Shown here: positions 28,752 through 37,949 of the stretch, piece by piece
Position numbering within the stretch: the stretch's first letter is position 1
Layout: each line of letters begins with the position of its first letter
DNA from: AP-15 sp963716115
GTDB taxonomy: Bacteria; Pseudomonadota; Alphaproteobacteria; ATCC43930; CGMCC-115725
Assembly (NCBI GenBank): GCA_963716115.1
Contig: CAVQSZ010000014.1
Span: 124,001-188,000 of the forward strand
Length of the DNA: 64,000 bases
Direction: 5' to 3'
The notes under the pieces: generated by a model
What the model saw: the letters and a program-made list of their open reading frames with translations, nothing else
Databases searched by the model: none
What the model was told of the DNA's origin: nothing
Program-made: the position numbers and the translations under genes

Positions 28752-29219
28752 GCCGTGCGGGTGTAGCGGAAAACGTTGGGGCGGGGAAATGGCTGCGATC
28801 GGCGCCGACCATATCCCTCATCGGATGTCCGATGCGGCTGTCGTCGCCCCGGCGCAAGCGAGGGTCGCAGAGAAACCCTTCTAGATGGCTACGACTCAAA
28901 CATTCGAGGCCGTCTATTGCTTTCCCGGCGAAGGCCGGGCTCCATTGCTGCGATGAGCGCCGGCCTTCGCCGGCTGTCGTTCAGGAGTGGGTACGATTTA
29001 TCAGATGCGATCCACAGCATACCTCTGGTGCGGACCGCCGAAGGTGCGCTCGAACTCTCGCAGGGCGACGGCCATAACGCATTCATATTGAAAGACCGAT
29101 TTCAAGTTCACACTGCTCCCGGCCGTCAGCCGCGCAGGCCATCGGCGCAGGCCGGAGACCCCATGCCGACAGGAAGGGCATGCCCGCCCTCGCCAGCGAG
29201 ACGGGAGCGGGGCGATCCT
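28752..29219. repeat. 468-bp non-coding gap with a hairpin-pair repeat
   Basis: No credible gene is seen in this gap. It contains an inverted pair, CCGGCGAAGGCCGG at 28925-28938 and CCGGCCTTCGCCGG at 28960-28973, of the same sequence type as the ends of the elements at 2729 and 24160. A looser copy of that sequence type lies near 28845-28870. The remainder (about 28975-29219) has no recognisable feature. It separates murJ from the 3' end of the phytanoyl-CoA dioxygenase-like gene. Confidence 0.6.
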
Positions 29220-30080
29220 TCAGACGCGGCCCGATGCGGTCGGCATGGCGTAATCCGGCCTTTTGACGGCCCCGGCGTAGAGGATGCTGGTGTTGTCTTC
29301 GAGCATGGCGGCGTGGAAGGCGACGGCGTCGGGATCGAAATCGACGCGCGGCGCGGGCTCGGGGGTGAAGTGTCCATATTCGTCGCGGCCGCGCACCAGG
29401 GTCGCGCTGTCGGCGACGCCGGCGGTCTGCCGGACATGGGTCGGCACATAGCGGATCGCGTAGCCGATGCGGGAATGGCGCGAACGGTTCGGCGCCGAGC
29501 CGTGGATCAGCCGGACATGGTGCAGCGACATCTGGCCCGGCCGCAGGACCAGATCGACGGCTTCGGCCTCGTCGACCTCGACCTCGATCTCCTGGCCGCG
29601 GCTCAACAGATTGTCGGCGGCGAAGGTGTCGCGATGCGCGAGCTGGTCGAGCCGGTGGCTGCCCGGAACGACGCGCATGCAGCCGCTCTCGACGGTGCTC
29701 GGGGTGAGCGCGACCCAGGCGGTGACGACATCGGGCTCGGAGAGGCCCCAATAGGTCGAGTCCTGGTGCCAGCTGACCAGCGCCCCGTCGCCCGCCCGCT
29801 TGGCGAAAAAGCCCGAGCCCCAGCACAGGATGTTCGGCCCGATCACATCCTCGACGGCGTCGAGGATGCGCGGGTCGCGGATCGCCTGGTTCAGCCAGGT
29901 CAGCAGCAGGTGCGGCTTGCGGTTGGTGCGCGCCGACAATCTCCCGCCTTCACGGCGCTCCAGCGCATCGAGCCTCGCCGCCAGCCCGGCGATGGCCCCG
30001 GCGCCCAACGCCGGCAGCGGCGACAGATAGCCGTCGCGGCGGTATTGCTCGACCTGAGCCTCGGACAAGGCCTTGCCCAT
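29220..30080 (-). CDS. Phytanoyl-CoA dioxygenase family protein
   Basis: A 286-residue Fe(II)/2-oxoglutarate-dependent oxygenase of the PhyH family. The iron motif is SWHQDSTYW (HxD), with the distal histidine in LHHVRLIHGSAPNRS and a following arginine region that would bind 2-oxoglutarate. CMRVVPGSH is also typical. Family members hydroxylate acyl-CoAs, antibiotics or small metabolites; the substrate here is not apparent. It is divergent from dapB. Confidence 0.88.
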   Translation of the reverse strand: MGKALSEAQVEQYRRDGYLSPLPALGAGAIAGLAARLDALERREGGRLSARTNRKPHLLLTWLNQAIRDPRILDAVEDVIGPNILCWGSGFFAKRAGDGALVSWHQDSTYWGLSEPDVVTAWVALTPSTVESGCMRVVPGSHRLDQLAHRDTFAADNLLSRGQEIEVEVDEAEAVDLVLRPGQMSLHHVRLIHGSAPNRSRHSRIGYAIRYVPTHVRQTAGVADSATLVRGRDEYGHFTPEPAPRVDFDPDAVAFHAAMLEDNTSILYAGAVKRPDYAMPTASGRV

Positions 30081-30218
30081 GCGGATTTCCTTCCCGGCGG
30101 GACGACCGTCATAGCCGGCGCGGCGCGCCGCGTCACGGGTTTCCTCGATCCCCTCTCTGCTTGTCTTTTGCCGTCCGTTGGGCAACGGTTCGGCAATCGG
30201 AAGGGCGGGAGGCGAAAC

Positions 30219-31025
30219 ATGGCCAGGACCAAGATGGGCGTGGTCGGCTGCGGCGGCCGGATGGGCCGGATGCTGGTCGCCGAGATCGCCGCGACCGAAG
30301 GGTGCGCCGTCGCCGGCGGCAGCGAGGCCCCGGGCAGCGGCTATGTCAACCAGGATATCGGCGAGCTCGCCGGCATCGGCCGCATCGGCATCCCGGTCGG
30401 CGAAGCGGTCGACAAGCTGATCCGCGACAGCGATGTGGTGCTCGAATTCACCTCGCCCGCCGCCACCGTCGAGCACGCAGCGCTCGCCGCCGGCCTCGGC
30501 AAGGCGATGGTGATCGGCACCACCGGCCTTTCGCCGCAGCAGGGCGAGGCGGTGCGCCGGGCGGCGCGCAACGTGCCGATCGTCTGGGCCCCGAACATGA
30601 GCCTCGGGGTCAACGTGCTGTTGAGCGTGGTCGAGGAGGTCGCCCGCCGGCTCGGCCCCGATTGGGATGTCGAGATCATGGAGATGCATCACCGCGGCAA
30701 GGTCGACGCCCCCTCGGGCACAGCGCTCGCGCTGGGCCGCGCGGTCGCGGCCGGCCGCGGCGTCAGCCTCGAGGAGGTCGAGCAGCGCGGCCGCGACGGC
30801 ATCACCGGCCCGCGCCGCAGCGGCGATATCGGGTTTGCCGCATTGCGCGGCGGCGACGCGGTCGGCGACCACCACGTGATCTTCGCCGGCACGGCCGAGC
30901 GCCTCGAATTCGTCCATCGGGCGACCAGCCGCGCGATTTACGCCAAGGGCGCGGTGCGGGCGGCGCGCTGGGTGGTCGGGCGGGCGCCGGGGGTCTATGG
31001 GCTGAAGGAGGTGCTCGGGCTCTAA
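30219..31025 (+). CDS. dapB: 4-hydroxy-tetrahydrodipicolinate reductase
   Basis: DapB catalyses the NAD(P)H-dependent reduction step of lysine and diaminopimelate synthesis. The nucleotide motif is GCGGRMGR at 10-17, and the catalytic signature is EMHHRGKVDAPSGTA with H157, H158 and K161. The 268-residue length is normal. A GGGAGG precedes the start. The stop overlaps the end of the convergent DUF2244 gene by four bases. Confidence 0.95.
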   Translation: MARTKMGVVGCGGRMGRMLVAEIAATEGCAVAGGSEAPGSGYVNQDIGELAGIGRIGIPVGEAVDKLIRDSDVVLEFTSPAATVEHAALAAGLGKAMVIGTTGLSPQQGEAVRRAARNVPIVWAPNMSLGVNVLLSVVEEVARRLGPDWDVEIMEMHHRGKVDAPSGTALALGRAVAAGRGVSLEEVEQRGRDGITGPRRSGDIGFAALRGGDAVGDHHVIFAGTAERLEFVHRATSRAIYAKGAVRAARWVVGRAPGVYGLKEVLGL

Positions 31026-31537
31026 GGCTCGCGCTCGCCCGCCGGGTTGAGCGAATTGCGCCAGCGCGACAGCGCCTCGATGATCGTCCGGGCGAGCTCG
31101 CGCCGGGCCATCGGCGAGAGAAAATCGGCGATCACCAGATTGCGGCCGTGCGAGGCGACCACGAGCCGGTTCGATTCGTCGCGCCGCTCCTCCAGGATAA
31201 CCCGCAGCCAGAACGGCTGAAACCGCCAGGTGCGGCGCTCGCCGCGCACGCCGATCCGCTCGACCGTGAAGGCGTCGCCGGCGAGCCGCAGCGTCTCGCT
31301 GCGCCGCGCGCTGCGGTAGTTGAGGCGAAAGGCGAGATAGACGAGCGCCACGTCGAGCCCGAAGAACCCGAACACCGGCCACGCGCCGATCGAAACAAAG
31401 CCGATGCCGACGGCGAGGCTGACGAGCCCGAGGATCAGCATCAGCAGGTGAAAGCCGCGCGGCGGCAGGCTGCGGTGCGGCAGCAGCACGCGCTCGAAGA
31501 ACAGCGGCGCCGCAGCGTATCCGGGACCAGGCAGCAT
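31022..31537 (-). CDS. DUF2244 membrane protein
   Basis: A 171-residue protein with two closely spaced transmembrane segments (LLMLILGLVSLAVGIGFV and WPVFGFFGLDVALVYLAF) followed by a soluble domain with RRTWRFQPFWLRVIL and HGRNLVIADFLSP, which are typical of DUF2244. No function is established. Alphaproteobacteria often keep this gene beside nth, as here. An upstream start at 31573 would add 12 residues; the ATG at 31537 is preferred by family length. Confidence 0.85.
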   Translation of the reverse strand: MLPGPGYAAAPLFFERVLLPHRSLPPRGFHLLMLILGLVSLAVGIGFVSIGAWPVFGFFGLDVALVYLAFRLNYRSARRSETLRLAGDAFTVERIGVRGERRTWRFQPFWLRVILEERRDESNRLVVASHGRNLVIADFLSPMARRELARTIIEALSRWRNSLNPAGEREP

Positions 31538-31615
31538 TCGCCGAAAGATAGGAGACCGTGGCGGCCGCGTCACGCCGTTTGTCGCCGGCCGCCGCCGGCC
31601 TTACACTCGCGCGCG

Positions 31616-32344
31616 ATGCGCCCTTTTTCGAAACGCGAGGTCGCCGAGCTCTATCGCCGGCTCGAGGCGACCCGGCCGATCCCGCAGACCGAGCTCGAAT
31701 TCATCAACCCCTTCACCTTGCTGGTCGCCGTCGTGTTGTCGGCGCAGGCGACCGATGTCGGCGTCAACAAGGCGACCCCGGCGCTGTTCGCGCTCGCCGA
31801 CACGCCCTCCAAGATGCTGGCGCTGGGCGAGGAGCGGATCACCGGGCTGATCCGCACGATCGGGCTCTTCCGCACCAAGGCGAGGAACCTCGTCGCGCTG
31901 AGCCGGCTCCTGGTCGAGCAATGGGGCGGCGAGGTGCCCCGCGACCGCGCCGCGCTGGAGACCTTGCCGGGGGTCGGGCGCAAGACCGCGAGCGTCGTCT
32001 TGAACGTCGCCTTCGGCGAGCCCACGATCGCCGTCGACACTCATATCTTCCGGGTCGCCAACCGCACCGGGCTCGCCCCCGGCAAGACGCCGCTCGCAGT
32101 CGAGCAGCGGCTGGAGGCGGTCACCCCTGCCCGGTACAAGCGCTACGCGCACCACTGGCTGATCCTGCACGGGCGCTACGTCTGCAAGGCGCGCAGGCCG
32201 GACTGCCCGGATTGCGCGCTGGCCGATCTCTGCCGCTATCCGGCCAAGAGCGGGCCGGCCGAGCTGGTCGCGGCGCGGGCCGGGAATTCGCCGGCGCCGC
32301 GCCGGGTCAGTCCGCGGCGTGGACGGTCGCCGCGTCCGCCGTAG
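31616..32344 (+). CDS. nth: Endonuclease III
   Basis: A base-excision repair glycosylase and AP lyase acting on oxidised pyrimidines. The helix-hairpin-helix is LPGVGRKTASVV with catalytic K123, the catalytic aspartate is D141 in VDTHIFRVANR, and the 4Fe-4S ligands are C190, C197, C200 and C206 with the standard spacing. The 242-residue protein has a longer, basic, Arg/Pro-rich tail than E. coli Nth. The last 38 bases overlap the end of the convergent bactofilin gene. Confidence 0.95.
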   Translation: MRPFSKREVAELYRRLEATRPIPQTELEFINPFTLLVAVVLSAQATDVGVNKATPALFALADTPSKMLALGEERITGLIRTIGLFRTKARNLVALSRLLVEQWGGEVPRDRAALETLPGVGRKTASVVLNVAFGEPTIAVDTHIFRVANRTGLAPGKTPLAVEQRLEAVTPARYKRYAHHWLILHGRYVCKARRPDCPDCALADLCRYPAKSGPAELVAARAGNSPAPRRVSPRRGRSPRPP

Positions 32345-32870
32345 CCTCGGCGTGCTCGGCGCCCGGCTGCGCCTGAATGTCGCCCGAGATCTGGCCGCCG
32401 CATTCGATCTCGATCTGGCCGTAGCGGATCGTGCCCGAGACGCGCCCGCTGGCCTTGATCAGGAGCCGCTTGCGCACCGTCAGATTGCCCTCGAAGCGGC
32501 CGCGCACCTCGGCTTCCTCGATCGCGGCCGAGCCCTTGAACAAGCCGCTCTCGGCGATGTCGATGTCGCGGCAGTTGGTCAAATTGGCCTCGACGCTGCC
32601 TTCCACCATCAGCATGTCGCAGGACGTGATCTCGCCCGACAGCGTGATCTCGCGGCCGACGATCAGCCGGCGCACCTCGGCCTCGTTGCGCCGCGGCTGG
32701 CCCGCCGGGTCGCCGGGGCGGCGCAGCGCGTCCGCCGCCGCGCCGGGGCGCGCCAGGTCCGGGGCGCGCGGCGGCATCGCCGGCGGCCTCGCCAGGGGGG
32801 CAGCGCCCGGCGCGGCCGGCCGCGCCGCCGGCTTCATCGGGATGCCCAGATCGTCGGACGAATCGGCCAT
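32307..32870 (-). CDS. Bactofilin
   Basis: A polymer-forming cytoskeletal protein of about 187 residues. A Pro/Ala-rich disordered N-terminal arm is followed by the beta-helical bactofilin domain, with repeated short strands such as LIVGREITLSGEITSCDMLMVEG and GRFEGNLTVRKRLLI, and a short Ala-rich tail. Bactofilins scaffold cell-shape or stalk proteins at the membrane. The ATG at 32870 (MADSSDDLG) is preferred because AGAGGAC lies just upstream; an ATG at 32909 would add 13 residues. Confidence 0.9.
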   Translation of the reverse strand: MADSSDDLGIPMKPAARPAAPGAAPLARPPAMPPRAPDLARPGAAADALRRPGDPAGQPRRNEAEVRRLIVGREITLSGEITSCDMLMVEGSVEANLTNCRDIDIAESGLFKGSAAIEEAEVRGRFEGNLTVRKRLLIKASGRVSGTIRYGQIEIECGGQISGDIQAQPGAEHAEATADAATVHAAD

Positions 32871-32942
32871 CTTACGGTCCTCTGTCTCGGTTCTCTTCCG
32901 GGTAAACATGGTTAGGGCACCCGATCGACATGATTGAAGGGG

Positions 32943-33635
32943 CTACGCCGCGGGCCGGGCCGGGGAATGCGCCCCGCCCCGCGGCAACGCCTCGAACACG
33001 TGCACCATGAAAGCCGTGGCGACCACCGGCGCCAGCAGGTTGACCAGAGGCAGCGCAAACAAACCCGCGATCACCACGCCGCCGATAAAGACACGTCCCC
33101 CATACCGGTTGCGCACCGCCCTGGCCGCCGCCGCATCGAGCCGCCTCAGCGCGACCGCCTCGAAGTACTCCCGGCCGAGAAGATATCCGTTCAACGCCAG
33201 GAAGAGAAAGAGATTAATTCCGGGGACCAGCAGATAGACCGGCAGCGCCAGCAGGTTGAGCAGCAATGTCAGCGCCGACAGCCGCGCCATCGCCGCCACG
33301 GTCTCGCCCAGCGGCTGGCGGCGCGGCGGGCCAAGCCCGGGATAGTCGAGCGCCTCGACCGCGGCGGCGATACGCTCGAGGAAAAAGCCCATGATCAAGG
33401 TGGCGACCGCCGGAAACAGCAGCCAGCTCAAGGCCAGCACCGCCAGCCCGCCCAGCACGTCGACGACCCAATCGAGCGGCCGCCAGGCAAAGAGCGGCGT
33501 CTGGTAGAGCGCGGCCGCGAGCCCGAGCCACAGCAGCGCGAACGCCAGCACGGCGAGGCCGAGGCCGAGTGCTACCACGCGCCGCAAGGGCGGCGCCGAC
33601 AGCGCCGACAGGGCGCGGAGAAAGGCGGTCACCAT
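32943..33635 (-). CDS. EI24 / CysZ-like membrane protein
   Basis: A 230-residue inner-membrane protein of the EI24 domain family with several hydrophobic segments and the family pattern PVYLLVPGINLFLFLALNGYLLGREYFEAVALRR. E. coli CysZ, a sulfate importer, belongs to this family, but most members are uncharacterised and the E. coli function should not be transferred. It lies 72 bases upstream of the bactofilin gene on the same strand. Confidence 0.85.
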   Translation of the reverse strand: MVTAFLRALSALSAPPLRRVVALGLGLAVLAFALLWLGLAAALYQTPLFAWRPLDWVVDVLGGLAVLALSWLLFPAVATLIMGFFLERIAAAVEALDYPGLGPPRRQPLGETVAAMARLSALTLLLNLLALPVYLLVPGINLFLFLALNGYLLGREYFEAVALRRLDAAAARAVRNRYGGRVFIGGVVIAGLFALPLVNLLAPVVATAFMVHVFEALPRGGAHSPARPAA

Positions 33636-33803
33636 CGCCCCGCCTTGTAGCGCAACGGCTCAGCCGCACCAACCCGCGCGCGGCGGGCGCTCAGCGCCGA
33701 CGGTCGGCGGCCGGCCGAAGCGCCGTCCCGCAGGTTGCGGCTTTTATGGCGACGCGCCACAGGTATACCCTCGCGGCGAAGCGATCTGTGGAAAGGAGAG
33801 ACG

Positions 33804-34601
33804 ATGGCGGCGCTGCAAGGCAAGATCGCGCTGGTGACCGGGGCGGGCGCCGGGATCGGGCGGGCGACGGCGCTGGCGATGGCCGAGGCGGGCGCCGTGG
33901 TCGCGGCGGCGGATATCGACCTCGCGGCGGCGCAACGGATTGCGGCCGAGGCCGCCGGCAACCACCGCCGGGCGATCGCGATCGAGGCCGATTGCGGCGA
34001 TGTCGCCGCGATCGACGCGATGATCGCGCGCACCGTCGCCGAGCTCGGCCGGCTCGACATCATCGTCAACAACGCCGGCGTGACCCGGTACGCCCGGATC
34101 ATGGATCTGACCGAGGCCGATTGGGACCGCATCCACCGGGTCAACGCCAAGGGCGTGTTCTTTTGCCTGCAGCGCGCCGCGCGCGAGATGATCCGGCAGC
34201 ATCAAGCCGATGGCAGCGGCGGCCGAATCATCAACATCGCCTCGATCTCGGGGCGCGGCTATGCCGGCGCCTCGAACGCCGCCTATGCCGCGAGCAAAGG
34301 CGCGGTGATCGCCTTGACCAAGACCGCCGCACAGCAGCTGGGCCGGAGCAACATCAACGTCAACGCGATCTGCCCCGGCGTGACCCGAACCGAATTGGGG
34401 GCCCGCAACGCGGTTTTGCGGGCGGCCGAGCGCGGCGTCACGGCGGCGGAGCTGCAAGCCGAGCAGGATGCGACAATCCCGATCGGCCGCGCCAACACGC
34501 CCGACGACATCGCCCAGATGGCGGTCTTTCTGGCGTCGCCCGCCGCCCGCAACATTACGGGCCAGGCCTACAACGTCGACGGTGGGCTGGTGCCGAGCTG
34601 A
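33804..34601 (+). CDS. SDR family NAD(P)-dependent oxidoreductase
   Basis: A 265-residue classical short-chain dehydrogenase: TGAGAGIG at 12-19, NNAG at 89-92, S147, Y161 and K165 (YAASK). The end, FLASPAARNITGQAYNVDGG, is typical of FabG-like and polyol dehydrogenases. The substrate is unknown. A strong AAGGAGAG ribosome site lies before the ATG. It is convergent with pleD. Confidence 0.9.
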   Translation: MAALQGKIALVTGAGAGIGRATALAMAEAGAVVAAADIDLAAAQRIAAEAAGNHRRAIAIEADCGDVAAIDAMIARTVAELGRLDIIVNNAGVTRYARIMDLTEADWDRIHRVNAKGVFFCLQRAAREMIRQHQADGSGGRIINIASISGRGYAGASNAAYAASKGAVIALTKTAAQQLGRSNINVNAICPGVTRTELGARNAVLRAAERGVTAAELQAEQDATIPIGRANTPDDIAQMAVFLASPAARNITGQAYNVDGGLVPS

Positions 34602-34622
34602 CGGGCCGGCGCGAGCCGGGGC

Positions 34623-36059
34623 TTATGACGACATGGCGTCGACCGGGCGCTCCGACCCGGCCGCGTATTCGGGCGGCGGCCAAAGCAGGCGCGACGGATC
34701 GGGCGGGTTGGCGGCGACGCGGTTTCGGCCCTCGGCCTTGGCGCGGTAGAGGGCGTCGTCGGCGCGCTTGAGCAATTGATCGCGGGTGTCGCCGGGTCCC
34801 GCCGCGGCCGCGGCGCCGATGCTGACGGTCATGCGCAGCGCCTCGCCGCTTTCCCGGATCGTGAACGGCCTGCCCGCCACCGCCTGCCGCAGGCGCTCGG
34901 CGACCGCCGTCGCGACCGCCAGATCGATTTCCGGCATCACCACGACGAACTCCTCGCCGCCGAGCCGGGCGACAAGGTCGACGCTGCGCACGCAGCCGAT
35001 CGCCCGCGCCGCGAGCTCCCGCAGCACATCGTCGCCGGCGGCATGGCCGTGGGTGTCGTTGACCGCCTTGAAATGGTCGATGTCGAGCAGCAGGATCGCC
35101 GCGTCGACCGCGTCGCGGCCGACCCGCGCCATCAGCTCGTCGAGATGGGCGAGCAGGTAGCGGCGGTTGTAGAGGCCGGTCAGCTCGTCGGTCAGCGCCA
35201 GCGACATGCTGCGCCGATAGTTGTCGGCCAGGCGGTCCTGCAGCCGTTTGCGGCGGATCTGGGTGCAGGTGCGCGCCAAGAGCTCGTTGCGGTCGACCGG
35301 GCGCACCAGATAGTCGTTGGCCCCGAGGTCGAGCCCCTTGGCCAGGCGCGGCAGGTCCTCGTCGCCGGCGATCATCAGGATCGGCAGCTGGCGAAAGGCT
35401 TCGGTGGCCCGGCACTGGGTGACCAGCCGCAGCGGGTCGCCGCCCCCGGCCGACAGGCTGGCGATGATCAGCTCGACGCCGTCGTCGAGCCGCTCCAGCG
35501 CCTCGGCGCAGCTGGCGAACCGGGTGATCGCGCTGGCGATCGGGGTCAGCGTCTCGACCATGCCGGCGGCGGCCAGGCGATCCTCGTCGATGATCATGAT
35601 GCGGGCCGGGCCGGCGTCGACGCGGGCGCGGTCGGGGCCGCCGAACCGGCCGCAGATCTCCTCGCGCAGCCGCCATTCCTCCATCAGCCGCTTCAGCCGC
35701 GAGAGCGAGCGCACGCGGGCGAAAAGGGCGATATCGTTGACCGGCTTGGTCAAAAAATCGTCGGCCCCGGCGGCGAGGCCGCGCAGCCGGTTGGCGGCGT
35801 CGGACAGGGCCGTCACCATCACCACCGGGATGTCCGCGGTGCGCGGGTTGGCCTTCAGCCGGCGGCACACCTCGAACCCGTCCATCTGCGGCATCATCAC
35901 GTCGAGCAGCACCACATCGGGCAGCTCGCGGTCGGCGATCCGCAACGCGGCCGGGCCATCGGTGGCGGACAGCACGTCGAAATACTCGCTCGACAGCTTG
36001 GCCTCGAGCAATTTTACGTTGAGCTCGATATCGTCGACGACCAACACTTGGGCAGACAT
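34623..36059 (-). CDS. pleD: PleD-type response regulator with GGDEF diguanylate cyclase domain
   Basis: A 478-residue protein with two receiver domains and a C-terminal diguanylate cyclase that makes cyclic di-GMP. The phosphoacceptor is D53 in VLLDVMMPQMDG; the second receiver (from about residue 150) has lost a clear phosphoacceptor signature and probably acts as an adaptor, as in Caulobacter PleD. The active site is GGEEF at 367-371, preceded at the right distance by the inhibitory site RSVD. Start is the ATG at 36059; a GTG sits directly before it. It lies 41 bases downstream of divK. Confidence 0.94.
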   Translation of the reverse strand: MSAQVLVVDDIELNVKLLEAKLSSEYFDVLSATDGPAALRIADRELPDVVLLDVMMPQMDGFEVCRRLKANPRTADIPVVMVTALSDAANRLRGLAAGADDFLTKPVNDIALFARVRSLSRLKRLMEEWRLREEICGRFGGPDRARVDAGPARIMIIDEDRLAAAGMVETLTPIASAITRFASCAEALERLDDGVELIIASLSAGGGDPLRLVTQCRATEAFRQLPILMIAGDEDLPRLAKGLDLGANDYLVRPVDRNELLARTCTQIRRKRLQDRLADNYRRSMSLALTDELTGLYNRRYLLAHLDELMARVGRDAVDAAILLLDIDHFKAVNDTHGHAAGDDVLRELAARAIGCVRSVDLVARLGGEEFVVVMPEIDLAVATAVAERLRQAVAGRPFTIRESGEALRMTVSIGAAAAAGPGDTRDQLLKRADDALYRAKAEGRNRVAANPPDPSRLLWPPPEYAAGSERPVDAMSS

Positions 36060-36100
36060 CACCGCCTCGCAGGCTTACGGGGTCGCAGCGGGCCTTCGCC

Positions 36101-36514
36101 TCAGGAGACGAAGCGCCCGACGGTTCGCAGAAAGCTCGTCACCGAGATCGGCTTGGCAATATAGGCCTCGCAGCCGCCGCTGCGGATCCTTTCCTCGTCG
36201 CCCTTCATCGCGAACGCGGTCACGGCGATGATCGGGATGGTGCGCAGATCCTCGTCTTCCTTGATCCACCTGGTGACTTCCAGGCCCGATACCTCCGGGA
36301 GCTGAATATCCATCAGGATCAGGTCGGGGCGCTGCCCGCGGGCCAGCGCCAGCGCCTCGACCCCGTCCCTGGTCTGCAGCGTGTCGTAGCCATGCGCGAT
36401 CAGGAGGTCATTGAACAGCTTCATGTTGAGTTCATTGTCCTCGACGATCAAGATCCGCGGCCGCCGCGCGCGGCCGCCGGGTCCGACCGGCGCGGGGGTC
36501 CCTACGCCGATCAT
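36101..36514 (-). CDS. divK: Single-domain response regulator DivK
   Basis: A single receiver-domain protein that in Caulobacter and relatives links cell-cycle kinases to CtrA control. It shows ILIVEDNELNMKLFNDLL, phosphoacceptor aspartate in LILMDIQLPEVSG, the conserved threonine/alanine region VTAFAMKGDEERI and the lysine in AYIAKPIS. The ATG at 36514 gives about 137 residues with a short Pro/Gly-rich leader. It precedes pleD in an operon, the known divK-pleD arrangement, and is divergent from dinB. Confidence 0.94.
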   Translation of the reverse strand: MIGVGTPAPVGPGGRARRPRILIVEDNELNMKLFNDLLIAHGYDTLQTRDGVEALALARGQRPDLILMDIQLPEVSGLEVTRWIKEDEDLRTIPIIAVTAFAMKGDEERIRSGGCEAYIAKPISVTSFLRTVGRFVS

Positions 36515-36629
36515 GCTTCGCCGGCCGCGCAAAAGGTGGTCAAATGGCGGCGATCACGTTTGACAAGCGGCACCGCTGCCTCTCCATAAAGGGTTGCACC
36601 GACTTGTCGTAGGCGATCGGACTTAAGAA

Positions 36630-37946
36630 TTGGTAACGAGCGCTCGGGGAGCCGGACGGAGGCGGGCAGCGACCACGCTGTGCCGCGATTGCGGCGTTCT
36701 GGCCGCGTCGGCCGCGGCCGGCGGGCGCTGCCGCGACTGCGGCTCGCCGCGGCTCGTCGGCCATCCCGAGCTCCCTGTCCTCTCGATCGCGCATGTCGAT
36801 TGCGACGCGTTTTATGCGACGGTCGAGAAGCGCGACCGGCCCGAGCTCGCCGATCGTCCGGTGATCGTCGGCGGCGGCGTCCGCGGCGTCGTGCTCGCCT
36901 GCTGCTATGTCGCCCGGCTCTACGGCGTGCGCTCGGCGATGCCGATGTTCAAGGCGCTGGCGGCGTGCCCGGACGCGGTCGTGATCCGCCCGGACATGGC
37001 GAAATACCGCGAGGTCGGGCGCGCCGTGCGGGCCGAGATGCGGGCGCTCACCCCGCTCGTCGAGCCGCTGTCGATCGACGAGGCGTTTCTCGACCTCGGC
37101 GGCGGCGAGGCGCTGCGCGGCACAAGCCCGGCGCAAGCCCTGGCCGCCCTCGCGCGGCAGGTCGAGGCGACGTTCGGCATCACCCTCTCGATCGGGCTCA
37201 GCGACAGCAAGTTCCTGGCCAAGATCGCCTCCGACCTCGACAAGCCGCGCGGCTTCGCCGTGTTGAGCCGCGCCGACGCCCCGGCCTTTCTGGCCCCGCG
37301 GCCGGTGTCGCTGCTGTGGGGTGTGGGCGGCGCGCTGCAACGCCGGCTCGCCGCCGACGGGATCACCCTGATCGGCCAGCTCGCCGCGCTCGGCGAGCGC
37401 GAGCTGGCGTTGCGCTACGGCCGGCTCGGCACAAGGCTGGCGCGGCTCGCCGTGGGCGAGGACGCCCGCGCCGTCCTCGCCCACGCGCCGGCGCGCACGA
37501 TCTCGGCCGAAACGACGCTGGCCCGGGACGAGGCCGATGGGGACGCGCTGGCGCAGGCGCTGTGGCCTCTGTGCGAGCGCGTCTCGGCCCGGCTGAAGCA
37601 GGCCGGGCTCGCCGCCGGCACGGTCATGCTGAAGCTCAAGACCGGGGATTTTCGCCTGCGCACCCGCTCGCGCCGGCTCGCCGAGCCGACCCGGATCGCG
37701 CAGACGCTCTACCGCGCCGCGACCCTGCTGCTCGCCGCCGAGGCCGACGGCGCCACCCGGTTTCGCCTGATCGGGATCGGGGCCGAAGGGCTGGTCGACG
37801 CCGGCGCCGCCGACCTGCCGACCCTGTTCGACCGCGAGCTCGACCGGCCGCGGCTGCTCGACCAGGCGATCGACGAGATCCGCGCGCGGCTCGGGGACGG
37901 CGCGATCCGCGTCGGCCGCGGCGCGGGCGGGCCGCGGTCGTCCTGA
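36630..37946 (+). CDS. dinB: DNA polymerase IV with N-terminal zinc-ribbon-like extension
   Basis: A Y-family translesion polymerase of 438 residues. The palm acidic residues are in HVDCDAFYATVE (D57, D59) and SIDEAFLD (D150, E151). An N-terminal extension carries CRDCG twice (C18, C21, C34, C37), which probably binds zinc and is seen in other alphaproteobacterial DinB proteins. The only in-frame start upstream of the extension is TTG at 36630, because a TAA stop lies two codons before it. It is convergent with the EipB gene with three bases between. Confidence 0.93.
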   Translation: MVTSARGAGRRRAATTLCRDCGVLAASAAAGGRCRDCGSPRLVGHPELPVLSIAHVDCDAFYATVEKRDRPELADRPVIVGGGVRGVVLACCYVARLYGVRSAMPMFKALAACPDAVVIRPDMAKYREVGRAVRAEMRALTPLVEPLSIDEAFLDLGGGEALRGTSPAQALAALARQVEATFGITLSIGLSDSKFLAKIASDLDKPRGFAVLSRADAPAFLAPRPVSLLWGVGGALQRRLAADGITLIGQLAALGERELALRYGRLGTRLARLAVGEDARAVLAHAPARTISAETTLARDEADGDALAQALWPLCERVSARLKQAGLAAGTVMLKLKTGDFRLRTRSRRLAEPTRIAQTLYRAATLLLAAEADGATRFRLIGIGAEGLVDAGAADLPTLFDRELDRPRLLDQAIDEIRARLGDGAIRVGRGAGGPRSS

Positions 37947-37949
37947 TCC